Origin: Pseudomonas abieticivorans | GTDB taxonomy: Bacteria > Pseudomonadota > Gammaproteobacteria > Pseudomonadales > Pseudomonadaceae | Reading direction: 5' to 3' | Assembly (NCBI RefSeq): GCF_023509015.1 | Contig: NZ_CP094975.1 | Location: 5,325,501-5,389,500, forward strand | Length of the DNA: 64,000 nt | Part shown: piece after piece, positions 25,632-34,542 of the stretch | How the letters are laid out: every line of letters starts with the position of its first letter | Position numbering within the stretch: the stretch's first letter is position 1 | Translations under genes and position numbers: made by a program | The notes under the pieces: model-generated | What the model saw: only the letters and a program-made list of their open reading frames with translations | Told to the model about the DNA's origin: nothing | Databases searched by the model: none

Positions 25632-28142
25632 TCAACGCGCATTGCCCATGAACCAGTCGAAGTAGGGGTTGGTGCGGTCCTCTTCCAGCACCGCCTGCAT
25701 GTCCCGGGCCCAGGCGCTGCGTTCGCCCTGGTAGGCGTGCAGGCTGGCGCGATAAAACAGCCTGAGGCGCTGGGTATGGGTGGCCAGGCGTTCATTGAAC
25801 ATCGGGTTTGCATTGTTGATCGGCGGCGGCTGGTACAGGCCGAGCAGCGCCGGCAGGGTGCGGGTGATCTCGCCCGGGCGCACCCAGGGCGCGTATTCGA
25901 TGTGCGGGCGATCGTCGGTCACCGCCGGGGCATCGCCGGCAAAGCGTTCCAGGCCCTGGCGATCGGTCAGCCAGGTGGCCAGCAACGCGGGTGCAGAACT
26001 GATGCCCACGGCCTGCAAGGCGTCGCGCACGCTCGGTTGGTTGAAGCGCGCGGTGATGATGTCGGCGTCCAGGGTGATCGGGGCCAGCGAGCCCACCAGC
26101 AGGGTTTCGTGGAACTCGCTGGTCCACAACGTGGCGTAGGGGAACACGTCGAGGAAACTGCGCACCAGCGAGCGGCTCTCCTCCAGGTTCTGGGTAGGCA
26201 GGGGCAGCCATTGGGCGACCAGCCCGTTGGGCTCCAGGCGCCGTGCGGCCAATTGGTAGAAGTCCCGTGAATACAGGTTGACCACGCCTGCGGCGGAGGG
26301 CGGCGGCGGCTCCAGGGTGATCAAGTCGTAGGCCTGGGGGTTGCCGAGCAGTTCGCGGCGGCCATCGCGTAGGCGCACCTCCAGGGCCGGATCGCTGCCA
26401 GCGCCGAAATTACCCTTGAACAGCGGCGCGGCTTGCACCACGCCGGGCAGCAATTCGGCCACTACCCGGCGCTCAAGGCCTGGGTATTGCAGCAGCGCAC
26501 CGGCAGTGATGCCGGTGCCAAAGCCGATCACCAGCGCCGATTTAGGCTCGCCGGTATGGATCAACAACGGCAGCAACGCCTGGATGCGCATGTAGCGTAG
26601 CGACGGCATGGCATCCCCCGTGTTGCTGACACCCTGGATGTACAGGCGGTTGAAGGTACGCGCGGCGTTGCCTTGGGTGACCACCGCGACGGTGCCGCCA
26701 CGGCCCTCCTGGTAGAACGCCAGGTGGCCAGTGCGGGCGCCGGACAGCAGCCCGGCGAGCTTGTCCACTGGCGCCAGCACGGCAACGCCCAGGGACACCA
26801 GGGCCAGCGCCACCACGGCCTGGCGGCGGCCCTTGGCAACGCTGGCGCGGTTCCACACGGCAACCACGCCGATCAGCGCGGCGATAATCGCCAGCGCCCC
26901 CAGGCTGCGCACCAGACCCAGCCAGGGCGCCAGCACCAGGCCGCTGAGCAGCACGCCGACGATACCGCCCAGGGTATTGAGCGCCAGCACCGCGCCCACG
27001 TCGCGGCCCACGTGCCCTGGGCTAACGCTCAGGCGCAAGGCCAGCGGGAAGGCGGCGCCCAGTAGCAGGGTGGGCAGGAATACCACGCCTAGGGCTGCCA
27101 CCGTGAAACGCGAGAGCATGCCGGCCATCTCGTCGCCGCCCAGCAGGGTGACGAAGGCTTCGGCCTGGGTTTGCAGCACCACCAGCCAGCGGCCCAGCAG
27201 GGCGATCTCGACCAGCGCGATCAACCCGGCCCCGGCGATCAGCAGGGCAAACAGACCCCAGGGGTCACGCACCTGAGCGCTGCGCCGGGCCACCAGGGCA
27301 CTGCCCAGCACCAACCCCAGCAGGTAGGTGGCCAGCACCACGGCGAAGGCGTAGGTGCGGGTGCTCATGAACTGCACGATGGACTGCGACCACACCACTT
27401 CATAGCCCAGTGCCACGCCGCCGGCGATGGCGTACAGCAGCAATGCCAGGCGCGCCTCGACGCTGCGCGGCTGGGCCTGCCCGCTCACCACCGGTACCGC
27501 TGCTTGGCGTAGCAATGCCAGGGCCAGGCCTGCGGCGATCAGGTTGAGCACGGCGGCCGCCAGGGCGCTGCCACGGATACCCAGCAGCGGGATCAACACA
27601 AAGGCGGCGAGCAGGGTGCCGACGATCGCCCCGGCGGTGTTGGCGGCGTATAACAGGCCGCCTGCGCGGGCGGTGGTTTGCAGCGCCAAGGCCAGCGCGC
27701 GGATCAGCACCGGCAGGGTGCCGCCCATCAGAAACGCCGGCACGCCGACCAGGGCAAAGGGCAGCAGCCAGGCGAGCAAACCGGCCTGGGCCTGCAGCCG
27801 CACGAACCATTCGGCCGCCGGTGTCAACAACCAGGTGCAGGCTACGCCCAGCACTGCCACGGCCACCTCCAGCCCGGCATACAGGGCCACGGGGCGGGCC
27901 AGGCGATCTGCCCAGCGGCCAAAATAATAACCACCCAGGCCCAGGCCTGCGAAAAACGCGCTGATGCCGGTGGTAATCGCGTACACCTCCACGCCCACCA
28001 CCAGTGACAGTTGCTTGATCCACAGCACCTGGTACACCAGCGCGGCGCAGCCGGACACCAGCAGCACCAGGGCCGACAAGGTGATTCCATTCACGGGGGT
28101 TGCAACGGCACTGCGGCGGGCGTTTGCGGGAGTAGAGGTCAT
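25632..28142 (-). CDS. Fused MFS-like membrane domain and spermidine-synthase-like domain
   Basis: 836 residues. Residues 20 to about 440 hold some 12-14 membrane helices with a repeated MFS-like phrase (GLGLGGYYFGRWADRL, ANTAGAIVGTLLAAFVL, LNTLGGIVGVLLSGLVLAPWLGL). The C-terminal half (about 480-800) has the SAM/decarboxy-SAM binding fold of spermidine synthases (LVIGFGTGITAGALL, DLITLEPPPPSAAGVVNLYS). The usual acidic catalytic residues are hard to place, so aminopropyl transfer is not assured. Proteins of this fused type often sit next to multihaem/TPR cytochromes, as here (62-74 bases downstream), suggesting joint function in the envelope. Confidence 0.85.
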   Translation of the reverse strand: MTSTPANARRSAVATPVNGITLSALVLLVSGCAALVYQVLWIKQLSLVVGVEVYAITTGISAFFAGLGLGGYYFGRWADRLARPVALYAGLEVAVAVLGVACTWLLTPAAEWFVRLQAQAGLLAWLLPFALVGVPAFLMGGTLPVLIRALALALQTTARAGGLLYAANTAGAIVGTLLAAFVLIPLLGIRGSALAAAVLNLIAAGLALALLRQAAVPVVSGQAQPRSVEARLALLLYAIAGGVALGYEVVWSQSIVQFMSTRTYAFAVVLATYLLGLVLGSALVARRSAQVRDPWGLFALLIAGAGLIALVEIALLGRWLVVLQTQAEAFVTLLGGDEMAGMLSRFTVAALGVVFLPTLLLGAAFPLALRLSVSPGHVGRDVGAVLALNTLGGIVGVLLSGLVLAPWLGLVRSLGALAIIAALIGVVAVWNRASVAKGRRQAVVALALVSLGVAVLAPVDKLAGLLSGARTGHLAFYQEGRGGTVAVVTQGNAARTFNRLYIQGVSNTGDAMPSLRYMRIQALLPLLIHTGEPKSALVIGFGTGITAGALLQYPGLERRVVAELLPGVVQAAPLFKGNFGAGSDPALEVRLRDGRRELLGNPQAYDLITLEPPPPSAAGVVNLYSRDFYQLAARRLEPNGLVAQWLPLPTQNLEESRSLVRSFLDVFPYATLWTSEFHETLLVGSLAPITLDADIITARFNQPSVRDALQAVGISSAPALLATWLTDRQGLERFAGDAPAVTDDRPHIEYAPWVRPGEITRTLPALLGLYQPPPINNANPMFNERLATHTQRLRLFYRASLHAYQGERSAWARDMQAVLEEDRTNPYFDWFMGNAR

Positions 28143-28199
28143 GCGATGCCTTAAATTCTGAATAAAGCGGGTACATGTGCAGGGGGCAGGCTTGCCCGT

Positions 28200-28222
28200 G
28201 ATGGGGCCCTGAAGGCCCCATC
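28200..28222. repeat. Perfect 9-bp intergenic hairpin
   Basis: GATGGGGCC and GGCCCCATC flank a 5-base loop. It lies between the sulfatase stop and the spermidine-synthase-like start within the cluster, just after the sulfatase gene. There is no T-run on the minus strand, so it is more likely an mRNA processing, stability or partial-attenuation structure than a full terminator. Confidence 0.55.
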
Positions 28223-28234
28223 CCGGTAAAGCGC

Positions 28235-29827
28235 TTATTGCTTGGTGCCTTGCTCTTTCATTTTCTGTTCGATCTTGGCGTCAACCTGCTTGCGCACCTG
28301 GTCGATGCTGAAGCTCGCCGGGTGTTGGCTCGGCGGGTACTCAACGAAGGTCTGCAGGAATATCGAGGCCTTCATGGTCGCGATACCGGTCAGGTAAACG
28401 TTTTTCGCCAACCAGTCGTTGTACTGGTCAGAGACAACGTCGGCGCGCTCATACGGGTCCATGCGCAGGTTGAAGATTTTCGGCACCCGCAGGCACACGA
28501 AGGGGTCTTGCCAGACTTCGAAACCGCCCGGTTTGCGCTGTTCGCAGAACACCGCTTTCCAGTCACCCCAACGCATGGCCACCAGGTCGCCGTCGTCGTT
28601 GAAGTAGTAGAACTCGTCGCGTGCGCCCTTAGGTTGCTGGCCGGTGATGTAAGGCAATTGGTTGTAGCCGTCCAGGTGCACCTTGAAGCTCTTGCCGCCG
28701 GTGCTTGGCGACCAGCCCTTGAGCAGCTTGTTTTTCACGTCCGGATCGCCAGCGGCGGCCAGCAGGGTAGGGAACCAGTCCATCCCGGAGAACATCTCGG
28801 TGCCGACGGTGTTGGGCTTGATTTTGCCCGGCCAGCGAATCATTGCCGGCACCCGGAACGCACCTTCCCAGTTCGAATCTTTCTCGCTACGGAAAGGCGT
28901 GGTCGCCGCGTCCGGCCACGAGAACTGGTTGGGCCCGTTGTCGGTGGTGTAGACGACGATGGTGTTGTCGGCGATTTTCAAGTCGTCGATGGTTTGCAAG
29001 AGCTTGCCGACGTCACCGTCGTGCTCCAGCATGCCGTCGGCGTATTCGTTGCCGGGCATGCCGCTCTGGCCCTTCATCGAATCACGCACGTGGGTGAACA
29101 CGTGCATGCGCGTGGTGTTCATCCACACGAAGAACGGCTTGTCGGCCGCCACTTGTTTCTTCATGAACTCCTGGGCGGCGCCGGTGGTTTCGTCGTCGAT
29201 GGTTTCCATGCGCTTTTTGTTCAGCGCGCCGGTGTCTTCGATCTTGCCATCGGCGAACGAGTGAATGACTCCGCGTGGGCTGAAGTTCTTGACGTAAGGG
29301 TCGTTAGGGTCCTGTGGCCAGTACGGGCGCTCGGGTTCTTCTTCGGCATTGAGGTGGTACAGGTTGCCGAAGAATTCGTCAAAGCCATGCTTGGTGGGCA
29401 GGTACTCGTCCTTGTCACCCAAGTGGTTCTTGCCGAATTGGCCCGTGGCGTACCCCAGGCCCTTGAGTGCCTGGGCGATGGTGATGTCACGGTCCTGCAG
29501 GCCCACCGGTGCTCCGGGGGCGCCTACTTTAGACAGCCCGGTGCGCAGCACCGACTGGCCGGTGATAAAGCTTGAACGCCCGGCGGTGCAGCTGTTTTCC
29601 GCGTAGTAGTCGGTGAACAGCATGCCTTCGTGGGCGATGCGGTCGATGTTCGGCGTCTTGTAGCCCACCACTCCTTGCCCGTAGGCACTGATGTTGGTCT
29701 GGCCGATGTCATCCCCGAATATCACCAGAATATTGGGCTTCTCGGCCGCCCCGGCCGCTGCTGCCAACCCCATGACCGAAGCCGCCACCACGGCGAGTTT
29801 CGGTAGCCACTTGCGTATGCGAGTCAT
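28235..29827 (-). CDS. Exported arylsulfatase with CTAGR active-site motif
   Basis: 530 residues from the ATG at 29827, chosen because GGGAGG lies just upstream and a signal peptide follows (LPKLAVVAASVMGLAAAAGA). Metal ligands D39/D40 (FGDDIG), the modified residue in NSCTAGRSS (C80, R84), GKNHLGD and YTTDNGPNQ are all in place, so the type I sulfatase fold is complete. The motif is CxAxR, not the aerobic standard CxPxR read by formylglycine-generating enzyme. No sulfatase-maturing enzyme is encoded in the window. It hydrolyses a sulfate ester or, less likely, a phosphonate ester in the periplasm. It follows the exported HAD gene by 80 bases. Confidence 0.93.
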   Translation of the reverse strand: MTRIRKWLPKLAVVAASVMGLAAAAGAAEKPNILVIFGDDIGQTNISAYGQGVVGYKTPNIDRIAHEGMLFTDYYAENSCTAGRSSFITGQSVLRTGLSKVGAPGAPVGLQDRDITIAQALKGLGYATGQFGKNHLGDKDEYLPTKHGFDEFFGNLYHLNAEEEPERPYWPQDPNDPYVKNFSPRGVIHSFADGKIEDTGALNKKRMETIDDETTGAAQEFMKKQVAADKPFFVWMNTTRMHVFTHVRDSMKGQSGMPGNEYADGMLEHDGDVGKLLQTIDDLKIADNTIVVYTTDNGPNQFSWPDAATTPFRSEKDSNWEGAFRVPAMIRWPGKIKPNTVGTEMFSGMDWFPTLLAAAGDPDVKNKLLKGWSPSTGGKSFKVHLDGYNQLPYITGQQPKGARDEFYYFNDDGDLVAMRWGDWKAVFCEQRKPGGFEVWQDPFVCLRVPKIFNLRMDPYERADVVSDQYNDWLAKNVYLTGIATMKASIFLQTFVEYPPSQHPASFSIDQVRKQVDAKIEQKMKEQGTKQ

Positions 29828-29907
29828 ATGACTTGCCTCCCTTTCGCGATATGAGCCGCCCGTAGGCGACGTTCTTGTCTGCATCACTGCTTTAACGCTC
29901 GGTACAC

Positions 29908-30927
29908 TCATTGCACGTGCTCATCTGCGGGGGCATCGAAGGGGTACACCCTGCGCCACTCGGCCGCCATGTCTACGATAGTCCAGCTTTGTTGTTTCGC
30001 TTGATCAAGGGCTTTGTCCAGGCGCCCGATGCTGGATTGGCGGTCATAGGCCCACTCGCGCTTGGCATCGGTGTGGTGCACCAGGCCGACGAATCGCTTG
30101 CCACTGCCGGCGGCGGTCCACTGCAGCATCTGCAGGTCACCGTCGGAGTTGCCAAAGGCCAGCAACGGGCGGCGGCCGATGATGCTGTCGATGCTTTCCG
30201 GTTTGCCGGGGCCATCGTCGTTGTGCGCAAGCTTGGGCGTGCGCAAGATCGACGGCGTTGCGCCCGGTTGCCAGGCGGTGACGAAGGTGGTGCCGATCAC
30301 CTGCTCCGGTGGGATGCCGTAGACCTTCTCGGCGAAGGCGCGCATGAAGGTCACTTCGCCGCCCGAGACGATGTAGGTCTTGAAGTCTTCCTGGCGCAGG
30401 TAGTCCAGCAATTCGAGCATTGGCTGGTAGATCATCTCGGTGTAGGGCCGCCCGGTTTTCGGGTGCCGCGCGCTGGCCAGCCAGGCCTTGGCGTTTTTCA
30501 TGAAAGCTTCGGTGCTGATGCCGGTGTGGGTGGCGCCGACTATTTTCATCAGCCCGTCCATGCCGGTCGCACTCAGGGCCTTGTGGTCGTTTTCCAGCAC
30601 CGCCTTGAACGGTTGCGTGGTTTTCCATTCCGGGTGCTGCGGGGCCATGCGCTTGACCTCGTCGAAGGCGAACAGGATCTGGAAGTAGGCCGGCTGTTCG
30701 CTCCACAAAGTACCGTCGTTGTCGAACACGGCGATGCGTTCGGCCGGCGCCACGTAGTCGGGCGAGCCCTTGTCGGTCACGGCCTTGACGAAGGTTTCGA
30801 TGGCGCTCTTGGACGGGCCGTCGCGCCAGGAGGGCAAGGGCTCTGCGGCCAGTAGCGAGAGCGGCCAGAGCAGGGTCAGCAGGCAGGCCAGGGCCAGTTG
30901 TTGTCGACGGTTAGCGAGGCGTCTCAT
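29908..30927 (-). CDS. Exported HAD-superfamily phosphatase-like protein
   Basis: 339 residues with a signal peptide (LACLLTLLWPLSLLAA). The HAD motif I is intact: D69 and D71 in AVFDNDGTLW. Motif II is in TYIVSGGEV and the late acidic motif in AFGNSDGDLQML. It resembles the phosphoserine-phosphatase-like branch, but is secreted, so it would act in the periplasm. Its start overlaps the BatD stop by four bases (ATGA), so it belongs to the same transcript as the Bat machine. Substrate is unknown. Confidence 0.88.
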   Translation of the reverse strand: MRRLANRRQQLALACLLTLLWPLSLLAAEPLPSWRDGPSKSAIETFVKAVTDKGSPDYVAPAERIAVFDNDGTLWSEQPAYFQILFAFDEVKRMAPQHPEWKTTQPFKAVLENDHKALSATGMDGLMKIVGATHTGISTEAFMKNAKAWLASARHPKTGRPYTEMIYQPMLELLDYLRQEDFKTYIVSGGEVTFMRAFAEKVYGIPPEQVIGTTFVTAWQPGATPSILRTPKLAHNDDGPGKPESIDSIIGRRPLLAFGNSDGDLQMLQWTAAGSGKRFVGLVHHTDAKREWAYDRQSSIGRLDKALDQAKQQSWTIVDMAAEWRRVYPFDAPADEHVQ

Positions 30928-31988
30928 GGGTATTCCTTGTCGAGTCGAGGGTTGAGCGGGCGTAACTCACGGGGCGCCAGGGCCTTGCGCAGTGCCCGGT
31001 AGTGCAGGCGCGCCTGTTGCCGACAGTGCGCGGCATGGGGCATGAAGGCGCGGGCGGCGCACACCAGCGCAGCGACCAGGGCCAGCAGGCTGGCCAGCGC
31101 CAGCCAATAGCGCGCCAGGTGCAAGCGCGCGCCACTGCCTAATTGCTTGAGGTCTTCGCGGATGGAAAACACCGGTGGTGCGCTCGTGGCGGCGGCGGCC
31201 TGGAACGCGACGGCGGGCAGCTGCGCGGTCGCCATCTGCTGGCTGGCAACGTTCCACCAGGCGAGGTTGATGGCGGGCAATTCAAAGCGCCCGGCCTGGT
31301 CGATACGGTAGGTCACGCTGTCGATGCGCTGGCCGCCACGCACGTGGCCACGGCCGTCGTCCAGGGCCAGCACCTGCGGGGTTTTCAGGTAACGGCTCAA
31401 GCCGTTGACTTCGGCCAGCGTGGGCGTGGGCAACGACAGGCTCAGGGCGCCCTCGGCCTGTAAGGTCAAGGTGCGGGTCACGCTGTCGCCGGCCTTGGGC
31501 GGCGTGGCGCTGTAGCTGATTTGCTGGGTGAAGGTCAGGGCCTGGGCCACCAGCAGCGGTTTGCCGACCGGTGCGCCGGCAGGCAGGCTTACCTCAAGTT
31601 GCAGCGGCGGGCTGCGCGCGCTCAACGGCGCACTGGCCTGGCCGGGCGTGGCCTGTATGGTCAACGCCGGGATGCGCAGGGCCTGCGCTTGCTGCGGGGT
31701 GATGCGCCAGGTGTAGCGCATGCCGAACAGGGTTTTGCCATCGACCTTTAGCGTCAGGTGCTGGGCCTGGTCGTCGGGGGGCAGCACCCGTGCGCCGGGC
31801 AGGTCCAGGGTGGGCAGCTGCGGGGCGCTGCTGAACCAGGTGTCGGTCAGCACATCCACTTGCAGTGCCACGGTCTGGCCGACCACGACGCCGGTCGCCG
31901 GCACCAGGTGCGCCTGTACCTGCAGCAGCGGTTCGGCGCAGGCAAAGCGGGCCAGCAGGCACAGGCCCAGCAGCAACAATGGCTTCAT
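30924..31988 (-). CDS. BatD-like protein
   Basis: 354 residues from the ATG at 31988, which overlaps the preceding stop (ATGA) and begins a signal peptide (KPLLLLGLCLLARFACA). The periplasmic body is beta-rich with repeated oxygen-tolerance-type strands (VGQTVALQVDVLTDTW, GDSVTRTLTLQAEGA, IDSVTYRIDQAGRFELP). A C-terminal membrane helix near 295-318 (YWLALASLLALVAALVCAA) is followed by a short cytoplasmic tail. This is the arrangement of BatD, the partner of MoxR/VWA systems. It is the last of the six genes of the Bat set. Confidence 0.82.
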   Translation of the reverse strand: MKPLLLLGLCLLARFACAEPLLQVQAHLVPATGVVVGQTVALQVDVLTDTWFSSAPQLPTLDLPGARVLPPDDQAQHLTLKVDGKTLFGMRYTWRITPQQAQALRIPALTIQATPGQASAPLSARSPPLQLEVSLPAGAPVGKPLLVAQALTFTQQISYSATPPKAGDSVTRTLTLQAEGALSLSLPTPTLAEVNGLSRYLKTPQVLALDDGRGHVRGGQRIDSVTYRIDQAGRFELPAINLAWWNVASQQMATAQLPAVAFQAAAATSAPPVFSIREDLKQLGSGARLHLARYWLALASLLALVAALVCAARAFMPHAAHCRQQARLHYRALRKALAPRELRPLNPRLDKEYP

Positions 31989-33565
31989 GGCGTGGCCCCT
32001 TGCGTGGCCAGGTCCTGCAGGGCGAACTTGTGCTTGAGAAAGCGTGCCGGCGAGGTGGTCAGGTTCTCCAGCCATTGGGCGTCGCTGGCGGCCTGCTGGG
32101 TTTGCACCGTCTGGCTCTTGCCTTTGTCCTGGGTATTGTCGAATTTCACCGCGTCGGCCTTGGTGTCTGGAGCGTTCTGTTGCGCCGAGTCGGTGTCTTT
32201 TTGCAAGGCGATGGCCAGGGCCAGGTTGGCCTGGGCCTCGGGGAAGTCGGGTTGCAGCTTGAGTGCCTGCTGGTAGGCGGCGATGGCCGGGTCGAACTTA
32301 TAGCGGCGGGTGTAGATGTTGCCCAGGTAGAAGTACGCTTGCGGCGTATCCAGCCTGGCGAAACTGGCCAGGGCCAAGTCGTAGTCCACCGCCTGGTAGG
32401 CGGCGACGCCTTTCCAGTAAGGGTCGTTGAAATGGGCGGCGGCGGCCGGGTAGTGGCCGTGGTCGAAGGCCCAGCGGCCTTGCTGGTCGGGCGTCATGAA
32501 GGCATCGGCCAGGGCGCCGGCCTGGGCCGGGCTGGGCGCCAGGCTCACCGCCAGCACCAGGCCGGCCACCCAGTTCAGGCTCCAGCCTTTGCGCACGCTG
32601 AAAAAGGCGATCAGCAGCAGCGGCCAGCACAGCCAGTAACCGGCGTCCTTCCAGGCCAACTGATGGTCGGGGTCGCTGGCGGCCTGAAAGTGCTGTTGGG
32701 CATGGCCTTCGATCCAGTCCAGGTCGCTGTCGTCCAGCGTCAGGCTGCCCAGGGGGGCATCCAGGGCCTTGGCCAATTGCTCAAGGCCAGCCTTGTCGAA
32801 GGCGCCCAATTGCGGGCGGCCGTTGTCGTCGGTGCGCGGCTGGCCATCGGCATTGCGGATGATGCCGCCGTTGGCGCTGCCGGCAGCCAGCACCAGCACT
32901 TGCAGCGGCGCATCGCCCAGTGCCTTGGGTAAGGCGTCGAACTGGCTGTTGTCAGCGCCGTCGGTGATCAGCACCAGGGTGGCCGGGGTCTTTTCGACAT
33001 CGATCAATTGCCGGGCCTGGCTGATCACCGCCAGCACGTTCTTGCCGGGTTTGGCGATCAGGTCGGTGGAAAGGGCCTGCACGAAGGTGTCGAGCAGTGC
33101 CGGGTCATCGGTGGGTGGCAGCACCAAGTGGGCGCTGCCGGCGTAGGCGAGCAAGGCGGTGCGCGCGCCGCCGCGGCGTTCGATCAGGTTGTGCACCTTG
33201 TGCTTGGCGGCTTCCAGGCGGCTGGGGGCCAGGTCGGTGGCGTCCATGGAGGGCGACAGGTCGAAGGCAAAAATCAGCGGCGCGCGGTTGTCGACGAACG
33301 CCGGGCGGTCCTGCTCCCAGGTCGGCCCGGCGGCAGCCAGGGCGCCGATGATCAACAGGGCGGCGAGCAGGTGCACCGGGCGCACCCGTTGCTGCTCGTG
33401 GGTCTTGATGATCAGGTGCGCCAGCAGGTGCGGGGCGATGTTGCCGCGCAGCCGCCGTTGCAGGTCATGGTGGTTACGCCACGCCAGGGGCAGCAGGATG
33501 CCAGGCACTATCAGCAGCAGCCAATAGGGGCGCAGTAAGTGCAGGGCGTTCAGGTCGATGTCCAT
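31985..33565 (-). CDS. VWA-TPR fusion protein (BatB/BatC type)
   Basis: 526 residues from the ATG at 33565, which overlaps the end of the preceding VWA gene by 16 bases. An N-terminal membrane pair (about 10-25, 60-75) precedes a von Willebrand A domain with an intact metal site (FAFDLSPSM, about residue 92) and a late membrane segment near 310-340. From about 375 there are TPRs (YDLALASFARLDTPQAYFYLGN, AIAAYQQALKLQPDFPEAQANLALAI). In classical bat operons BatB (VWA) and BatC (TPR) are separate genes; here they are one polypeptide. The C-terminus is hydrophilic. Confidence 0.88.
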   Translation of the reverse strand: MDIDLNALHLLRPYWLLLIVPGILLPLAWRNHHDLQRRLRGNIAPHLLAHLIIKTHEQQRVRPVHLLAALLIIGALAAAGPTWEQDRPAFVDNRAPLIFAFDLSPSMDATDLAPSRLEAAKHKVHNLIERRGGARTALLAYAGSAHLVLPPTDDPALLDTFVQALSTDLIAKPGKNVLAVISQARQLIDVEKTPATLVLITDGADNSQFDALPKALGDAPLQVLVLAAGSANGGIIRNADGQPRTDDNGRPQLGAFDKAGLEQLAKALDAPLGSLTLDDSDLDWIEGHAQQHFQAASDPDHQLAWKDAGYWLCWPLLLIAFFSVRKGWSLNWVAGLVLAVSLAPSPAQAGALADAFMTPDQQGRWAFDHGHYPAAAAHFNDPYWKGVAAYQAVDYDLALASFARLDTPQAYFYLGNIYTRRYKFDPAIAAYQQALKLQPDFPEAQANLALAIALQKDTDSAQQNAPDTKADAVKFDNTQDKGKSQTVQTQQAASDAQWLENLTTSPARFLKHKFALQDLATQGATP

Positions 33566-34542
33566 CGTGCCCCCGCTTGCCAGCGGCTGCCCAACAGGGC
33601 GCCCAAGTGGTACAGGGTCAGCAGCACCAGCGCGGCGCCCAGCGGCCAATAGAACAGCTCGCGCTTGGGCTGGTGGCTCAAGGTGTTGACCTGGTGCGGG
33701 GTGATGGCGTCCAGCGTGGCATAGACCTGGCTCAGGGCATCGCGGCTGTCGGCGCGAAAGAAGCGCCCACCGGTGGCACTGCTGATTTTTTGCAGGGCGT
33801 CGAGGTCGACCTTCGCTTCGCCTTCGGCCGAGGGGTCACCGATGCCGATGGTGTGAATGACCACGCCCTTGCCTGCGGCCATTTCGGCGGCATGGGTGGG
33901 GGTGATGGCGCTGCTGGTGTCGTTGCCGTCGGTGAGCAGGATCAGCACTTTCTGTTGTTCGTGGGCCTGGTCCAGCAACTTCAGGCTCAGGCCGATGGCG
34001 TCGCCGATGGCGGTGTTGGGCCCGGCCATGCCGATGCCGGTCTGCGCCAGCAGCAGCGACAGGCTGGCGTGGTCCAGGGTCAAGGGCGCTTGCGGATAGG
34101 CGGCGCTGCCAAACACCACAAGGCCCAGGCGGTCTTCCTTGCGCTGCTCGATAAAACCCTGCACCACCTGTTTCACGGCGCTCAGGCGATCGATCTGCTG
34201 CCCGGCGGCGTTCTTGAAATCAGTGGTTTGCATGGACTGCGACAGGTCGATGGCCAGCATCAGGTCGCGCACCGGCTGGTGTTGCTCGATGGGCTTTTGC
34301 ACGTACACCGGGCGGGCCACGGCCAGTACCAATAGGGCCCAGGCCAGCAGGTTGAGCAGTTGTTGCCAGCGGTTGCTGCGAAGGCCTGGCGCGCTGGGGC
34401 GCTGGCCGATGGCGCGGCTCATGGCGGCGAAAAAGGGTACGCGCACGGCGCTGCGCGCCTCGCGGTATTCGGGCAGGTAGCGGTAGCCCAGCCAGGCGGC
34501 GGGCAGTAGTAATAGCAGCCACGGGGCTTCAAGTTGCCACAT
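33550..34542 (-). CDS. VWA-domain membrane protein (BatA type)
   Basis: 330 residues from the ATG at 34542 (MWQLEAPWLLLLL); the frame extends upstream in a shadow of the DUF4381 gene. An N-terminal helix pair (about 5-20 and 55-75), a VWA domain with the metal site LAIDLSQSM, TDGND in the middle, and a C-terminal helix (YWPLGAALVLLTLYHLGALL) are the BatA layout. The start overlaps the DUF4381 stop by 14 bases and its end overlaps the next VWA gene by 16, so coupled translation is likely. Confidence 0.9.
   Translation of the reverse strand: MWQLEAPWLLLLLPAAWLGYRYLPEYREARSAVRVPFFAAMSRAIGQRPSAPGLRSNRWQQLLNLLAWALLVLAVARPVYVQKPIEQHQPVRDLMLAIDLSQSMQTTDFKNAAGQQIDRLSAVKQVVQGFIEQRKEDRLGLVVFGSAAYPQAPLTLDHASLSLLLAQTGIGMAGPNTAIGDAIGLSLKLLDQAHEQQKVLILLTDGNDTSSAITPTHAAEMAAGKGVVIHTIGIGDPSAEGEAKVDLDALQKISSATGGRFFRADSRDALSQVYATLDAITPHQVNTLSHQPKRELFYWPLGAALVLLTLYHLGALLGSRWQAGARWTST

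Noticed and set aside
28238..29575. 445-codon plus-strand frame
   Set aside because: Antisense to the sulfatase; the sulfatase has all catalytic motifs and the frame here has none.
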